NCBI RefSeq assembly: GCF_031801495.1
Contig: NZ_JAOEGC010000002.1
Span: 434,001-498,000 of the forward strand
Source of the DNA: Agrobacterium tumefaciens_K
Lineage (GTDB): Bacteria; Pseudomonadota; Alphaproteobacteria; Rhizobiales; Rhizobiaceae
Length of the DNA stretch: 64,000 bases
Direction: 5' to 3'
Both the position numbers and the translations under genes were made by a program. The notes below the pieces were generated by a model. That model was not told the DNA's origin. It saw only the letters and a list, made by a program, of their open reading frames with translations, and ran no database searches. How positions within the stretch are numbered: position 1 is the stretch's first letter; each line of letters begins with the position of its first letter. Shown piece by piece: positions 60,376-64,000 of this stretch.

Positions 60376-60933
60376 GTGGCGATATCGGTAATTAGCGATC
60401 TGGTAATGGATGTGGTTCGCGCTGCGGATCCGCAGCAGGTCCAGGTTGCCCAGGAAAAACTCAAGGCCAACAAGGCGGCCTTTGCCGCGACCAGCCTTGC
60501 GGATGCGGGCAAGGGTTTTGGTGCAGCGATAGACGTGCTGGATTCGGCAGCTTCCAAGGCGGGTCTCGGAGACACCGATATCCGCGCCAAGCGTACGGAA
60601 GTTCCCGAGACATATCGCAAGTTCGAAGCCTCCGTGCTGCAGACATTTGTGTCCAGCATGCTGCCGAAGGAAGCCGAGGACCTTTATGGAAAGGGCAACG
60701 CCGGGGAAATCTGGAAGAGCATGATGGCCGAGCAGATCGCGGACGTCATTTCCAGAGACGGCGGTGTCGGCATTGCCGAGCAGGCTTACAAGGATGCTCT
60801 GCGAAAGGTCGAGTCCAAAGGGCTGATGGAAGTTTCCGAAAACGATAAGGATCACAATGCCGCGCTGCGAATGGTAGCCGAATTCGAGCGGCAGGTTCTT
60901 GGTGTTTCCAACGAAAAGACTGACAAGGCTTGA
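60376..60933 (+). CDS. FlgJ-like rod-binding protein (no muramidase domain)
   Basis: A 185-residue protein whose middle part is the rod-binding domain of FlgJ: YRKFEASVLQTFVSSMLPKEAEDLYGKGNAG and MMAEQIADVISRDGGVGIAEQ. The peptidoglycan hydrolase half of enterobacterial FlgJ is absent; the separate lytic transglycosylase at 49676-50254 may supply it. I chose GTG 60376 (VAISVIS) after GGGAG; an ATG at 60304 would add 24 atypical residues. Confidence 0.88.
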   Translation: MAISVISDLVMDVVRAADPQQVQVAQEKLKANKAAFAATSLADAGKGFGAAIDVLDSAASKAGLGDTDIRAKRTEVPETYRKFEASVLQTFVSSMLPKEAEDLYGKGNAGEIWKSMMAEQIADVISRDGGVGIAEQAYKDALRKVESKGLMEVSENDKDHNAALRMVAEFERQVLGVSNEKTDKA

Positions 60934-60962
60934 AAATGAATAACTACAAAGAGGAGACAAGC

Positions 60963-61331
60963 ATGGATCTTATGTCGAACGACCACCGTATCAAGTCCGT
61001 TCTCGGCCGTCTTGAAATGATCATTGACAACGAGAACGAGAATATCGGCAAGGATCCGAAGTTTGATTTCAAGGTCTCCAACGCACATAAAAGCCGTTGC
61101 CTCTATGAACTGACCATGCTTTTCCGCGACACCCCGCGTGAGGATATCGCTGCCGGTCATCTGGCACAGGTTCGCGGCATCAAGGGCAAGCTCGCCACCA
61201 ATGCCAGCCGTGTCGAGGCGCATCTGAATGCAGTCCGTGCGGTCGCTGACCTGCTCAAGAACGCGATCCAGGAAGCCGACACCGACGGCACCTACTCGCA
61301 GGAACAATTTCTCTACGGCGCAGCTGTCTGA
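60963..61331 (+). CDS. FlgN-like helical protein (possible junction-protein chaperone)
   Basis: A 122-residue helical protein after the FlgJ-like gene. It has a long first helix (HRIKSVLGRLEMIIDNENENIG), a Cys-containing middle (SRCLYELTMLFRD) and a third helix (GIKGKLATNASRVEAHLNAVRAVADLLK). Length and helical plan fit FlgN, the export chaperone for FlgK and FlgL, and no other FlgN is evident. Start ATG 60963 lies eight bases after GAGGAG; starts at 60930 (TTG) and 60936 have no such site. It shares one base with the next gene. Function inferred. Confidence 0.75.
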   Translation: MDLMSNDHRIKSVLGRLEMIIDNENENIGKDPKFDFKVSNAHKSRCLYELTMLFRDTPREDIAAGHLAQVRGIKGKLATNASRVEAHLNAVRAVADLLKNAIQEADTDGTYSQEQFLYGAAV

Positions 61332-61867
61332 TGTTGAAACTTCTTCTTACCGGCGTTTGGGTTTGCGCGGTCACGCTCGGCGCGGTGTATTTCTCCGTTC
61401 AGATGGCGACTGCACCCGCGCCGGGAGATGAAGCGGAAGCAAAAAAGGCAAACCTTCAACTGGTGAAGGGCGAAAGCATCACGATCCCGGTCATCAACGA
61501 TGGTGGGGTGAACGGCTATTTCTTGAGCCGTATTTCGTTGCGGGTCGACAAGGAAAAAATGGCCCAGATCGAGTTGCCGGCGACGCAGCTCGTGACGGAT
61601 GAGCTGTTTACGCTGTTGGCGGGTTCATCCATGGTCAACATCGCAAATGTGTCCAACTTCGACCCGGAGGCGTTCAAGCAACGCATCCGCGAAGGCCTGA
61701 ACGGCAAGCTCGGCGAAGAGATCGTCGAGGACGTGCTGATCGAGCAGCTCGACTATCTGTCCAAGGCCGACATCCGTGCCCAGAGTGGCAACGGTTCGCC
61801 CCGTTCGATCAAGATCGTTGAAGGCGAAAAAGTCGAAGCCGTACCTGCTGCTGCGGCGGGTCACTGA
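61331..61867 (+). CDS. FliL-like membrane-anchored protein
   Basis: A 178-residue protein with one N-terminal membrane segment (about 3-23, KLLLTGVWVCAVTLGAVYFSV) and a probable periplasmic domain. The order ESITIPVINDGGVNGYFLSRISLRVDKE, then EAFKQRIREGLNGKLGEEIVEDVLIEQLDYL recalls the FliL domain. The likely true FliL is in the flgB operon (28880-29386), so this would be a divergent second copy. It is the last gene of the flhA unit and starts in the TGATG of the previous stop. Relation to FliL is a visual judgement. Confidence 0.72.
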   Translation: MLKLLLTGVWVCAVTLGAVYFSVQMATAPAPGDEAEAKKANLQLVKGESITIPVINDGGVNGYFLSRISLRVDKEKMAQIELPATQLVTDELFTLLAGSSMVNIANVSNFDPEAFKQRIREGLNGKLGEEIVEDVLIEQLDYLSKADIRAQSGNGSPRSIKIVEGEKVEAVPAAAAGH

Positions 61868-61878
61868 CGCAGGGAACG

Positions 61879-61906
61879 GTTACCGGTCTGGTTAATGCCC
61901 GGTAAC
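61879..61906 (+). terminator. Weak hairpin at the end of the flhA unit
   Basis: GTTACCGG (61879-61886) pairs with CCGGTAAC (61899-61906), loop of 12, followed by TTTGG. It is a plausible but weak transcript end of the flagellar region. Confidence 0.35.
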
Positions 61907-62043
61907 TTTGGAACGGGAAATTTGACCGGCTGCTTTCAGTCTAACTTCAACCCACTCGTGTATAAACCGCTGCAAGGCTGATTACTCCGGCGCAACCTTG
62001 GTCCGGATGACAGCCAATGTCATCGGGCTTGGGGAGCAGGGAA

Positions 62044-62718
62044 ATGAAGGTCGCTGGAAGTTTTGCGTCGTCCGGATCGCAGCCGCAGGTATACGGTCTG
62101 CCGGTATGCGATCTCGATTGGAACGGTGCGCTCGATCTGGTCAGCGAGAGAGCCGGCGGACTTGAAGGCTACACGTTTCTTTCCTTCCTGACGCGTGAAA
62201 AGGCCAAGCGTTCGCAGGTGGAACCCGTTTACCGCGAAATTCTTGAAAGCTGTATGCTTCTGCCGCAGGGCAAGGCTATGAACGTAGCGCTCAGAAAGCA
62301 GAATGGAAAAGTGTTTCCTGCTGGCGCCGACGAGCTTTCTTTTGTCATGGCGCTTTTGACCTACATGGCGACACCGAGGCGCATCGGCGTCGTCGGAGAC
62401 AATCCGGCTCAGGTCGGTGAGACGCTCGCCAAGCTGCGCGCTCATGCGCCGTGGCATGATTTCGTGATGATCCACAAATCCATGCCTTGTGCCAAGGTGG
62501 ACGTGCTTCTGGCCGGAATGCTCGGCGAAAATCAGGAGGAATGGCTGCATTCCAACGTCAGCCGGGAGACGGCGCGTGTCGTCGTTGCTGTCGGGCCGCT
62601 TTTCAAGATCCTGTCCTCCGAGCTATCCGGCATGCCGGAAATTTTCCGCAAGCTGCATATGACCTGGCTTTACAGTCTTTGCGCCGAACCCTGGCATATT
62701 GCCCTCGGAAAGCACTGA
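62044..62718 (+). CDS. WecG/TagA/CpsF-family glycosyltransferase with altered active-site motif
   Basis: A 224-residue protein with the WecG/TagA/CpsF plan: GLPVCDLDWNGALDLV near the start, RRIGVVGDNPAQVGETLAKLRA in the middle and a LGENQEEWL motif where active members have LGxPkQE. The family's PDG motif, whose Asp is the proposed catalytic base, reads PQG here (LPQGKAMNVALR). Catalysis may be lost or changed. I chose ATG 62044, seven bases after GGGGAG; an ATG at 62017 has no such site. It is upstream of a GumC-type gene, so an exopolysaccharide role is likely. Confidence 0.78.
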   Translation: MKVAGSFASSGSQPQVYGLPVCDLDWNGALDLVSERAGGLEGYTFLSFLTREKAKRSQVEPVYREILESCMLLPQGKAMNVALRKQNGKVFPAGADELSFVMALLTYMATPRRIGVVGDNPAQVGETLAKLRAHAPWHDFVMIHKSMPCAKVDVLLAGMLGENQEEWLHSNVSRETARVVVAVGPLFKILSSELSGMPEIFRKLHMTWLYSLCAEPWHIALGKH

Positions 62719-62831
62719 CGCGATATCGCTTTATCGCCGTTAACCATTTGTTTGCCACGATCCTTTAACCTCTCGTAAGGATTTGAGAGCTGGCCCCTTC
62801 GGGCTGCGATCAGGGCGGCAGGCGACTTCAG

Positions 62832-64000
62832 ATGGTTGAACGCGATTCAGATATGATGGCAGAAGGCCACATCACGGACGGCGAGGCGACGCCTCCCGTT
62901 GCCGAGTGGCGCAAGCGTGTCGAACGCCTGCTGACGATCGGTTGCGTGGCAACTGCCACGGCGGTTGGCGCGGGTCTGCCTGTTCTGCTGACCGATGCCG
63001 GTTTCCGGGGTTATGTTTCCGAAGCACGGGTCGAAATCACCCAGACAGGTTACGATGCGCCCGATTCCGGACGTTTCCTGACCATGGCCCGCAGAACATT
63101 GCTGTCGCCATCCGGGCTTGACAGAATTTCGAGCGATCTGAAGCTCAAGCCGTCGGACGTAATCGGTGTTCACAGCCAGACCGAACTGGGTCTTCTTTAC
63201 GATCTCCTGACGGGCGCGGCAGCACGGCCGCTTTCTCCGCGTGAAGCACTCAATACCGCGGTTGGAGAAGCAATCCGGCTGGAATTGACCCCCGATGAAA
63301 ACACGCTGGTCGTCACATCACGGGCCGCGACTGCCGATGCGGCGATGCGGCTTTCCGACTATGTATCCATGCGCGTGATGGCGGACGGCAAGGCTGGCAC
63401 CATGACACCCGCCATGCGTGAGGCGGAGCGGGCAAGAACCGCGCTCGACAAGGCGGAGGCAGCGGTCAACGGTTTCCAGATGCGCCATGGCGACACGGCG
63501 CTGCCGGAAATCCAGCAGCTTGAGCAGCGGCTTCACGATATCGAAAACGCCCGTGGCAGCACTTTGGAACGGCAACAGGCAGCCGAGGCTGATCTGGCGT
63601 CTGCGTCAGCGCTCAAGGCGAACGATGTTCTTTCAAACCCGCTCCCGGCCAGTGCGGCATTTTCTGCGCTGGAAGATATACGCCAGCGTTACGCTGCGGC
63701 AAATATGAACTTGACCAATGTGTCCATTGACTATGGACCGAAGCACCCGCGCCGTATCGCCGCGCAGAACGCCGTTGATGATGTGCGGAGCCAGGTCGCG
63801 CCTGCCCTGCGTCTTGTTCTCGACGGATTGAAGCGGGATGGCGCGCGCCTGGGGGACGAACTTGCGAAAGCCGAGGGCGAGCGAAAGAAAATCCTTGATC
63901 GGCTGAATGGCCTGGGGGTTGTTCCGGGCGAATTCTCAAGGCTTCAGGGAGAACTGGAAGCGGCGAGAAACACCTATCTCGATGCGACGGAGCGGCAGGA
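62832..64000 (+). CDS. GumC/Wzz-type polysaccharide co-polymerase (3' end outside window)
   Basis: An open frame from ATG 62832 to the window edge, at least 389 residues. A membrane segment lies near 40-60 (GCVATATAVGAGLPVLL), then the Wzz-like periplasmic part (VSEARVEITQTGYDAP; LSPSGLDRISSDLKL) and a long coiled coil (RTALDKAEAAVNGFQMRHGD onward). This is the layout of chain-length and export proteins such as GumC, ExoP and VpsO-like proteins. The second membrane segment and any kinase domain lie beyond the window. It is 113 bases behind the WecG-like gene. Confidence 0.82.
   Translation, partial: MVERDSDMMAEGHITDGEATPPVAEWRKRVERLLTIGCVATATAVGAGLPVLLTDAGFRGYVSEARVEITQTGYDAPDSGRFLTMARRTLLSPSGLDRISSDLKLKPSDVIGVHSQTELGLLYDLLTGAAARPLSPREALNTAVGEAIRLELTPDENTLVVTSRAATADAAMRLSDYVSMRVMADGKAGTMTPAMREAERARTALDKAEAAVNGFQMRHGDTALPEIQQLEQRLHDIENARGSTLERQQAAEADLASASALKANDVLSNPLPASAAFSALEDIRQRYAAANMNLTNVSIDYGPKHPRRIAAQNAVDDVRSQVAPALRLVLDGLKRDGARLGDELAKAEGERKKILDRLNGLGVVPGEFSRLQGELEAARNTYLDATERQ

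Noticed and set aside
1..64000. Mobile element, prophage, integron or CRISPR array
   Set aside because: No transposase, integrase, phage gene, direct-repeat array or target-site duplication was seen; gene order is that of a conserved chromosomal flagellar region.

Overview
The window is a chromosomal segment from an alphaproteobacterium of the family Rhizobiaceae, most likely Agrobacterium or a close relative. The evidence is a CheT gene at the end of the che operon, the LuxR-type pair VisN/VisR, the OmpR-like regulator Rem, the periplasmic motor proteins MotC and MotE, FlaF/FlbT, and four flagellins. There is no cheW between cheA and cheR. Coding DNA is GC-rich (about 60% by eye), and the longer gaps are clearly richer in AT. 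I see no insertion sequence, prophage or CRISPR array.

Layout. (1) 1-8.4 kb: end of the chemotaxis operon (cheA cut off at the 5' end, cheR, cheB, cheY, cheD, cheT), then the MS-ring gene fliF and the master regulators visN and visR. (2) 8.5-23.4 kb: a non-flagellar block with a chemoreceptor, a large hybrid sensor kinase carrying a sodium/solute-symporter domain, mscL, an aminotransferase and a galE-like epimerase. It continues with a minus-strand housekeeping run (yacG, maf, infA, a small phosphatase, a UPF0262 gene, hisD, a DUF2948 gene, murA) and tRNA-Thr(GGU). (3) 23.6-38 kb, minus strand: three tandem flagellins, each with its own terminator, then two operons. Read in the direction of transcription these are DUF1217-flgF-fliI-(186 aa protein) and flgB-flgC-fliE-flgG-flgA-flgI-motE-flgH-fliL-fliP. 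(4) 38-62 kb, plus strand: motA-fliM-fliN-fliG, flhB plus a small unknown gene, a fourth flagellin, (FliH-like)-motB-motC-fliK-lytic transglycosylase, rem, flgE-flgK-flgL-flaF-flbT-flgD-fliQ, and flhA-fliR-(FliJ-like)-(FlgJ-like)-(FlgN-like)-(FliL-like). (5) 62-64 kb: a WecG/TagA/CpsF-type protein with an altered active-site motif and the start of a GumC/Wzz-type polysaccharide co-polymerase that runs off the window.

How it works together. In related rhizobia VisN/VisR switch on rem, and Rem switches on the middle (class II) flagellar operons; flagellins and che genes come last. The window holds the whole chain. By eye, a ten-base box, YTSRCGCAAG, lies upstream of eight class II transcription units (fliF, the DUF1217 operon, flgB, motA, fliN, the FliH-like gene, flgE, flhA). 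In four of them CTARNG follows exactly nine bases later. I did not see the box before visN, rem, cheR or the flagellins, although the start of the che operon lies outside the window. The flagellins share a different leader element (TCCGGAATGTCCC), which could be where FlbT acts. The most interesting open points are this promoter box, a hairpin that would hide the ribosome site and start codon of the FliH-like gene, a strong terminator between fliG and flhB, and several unnamed proteins in positions where export-apparatus partners would be expected.
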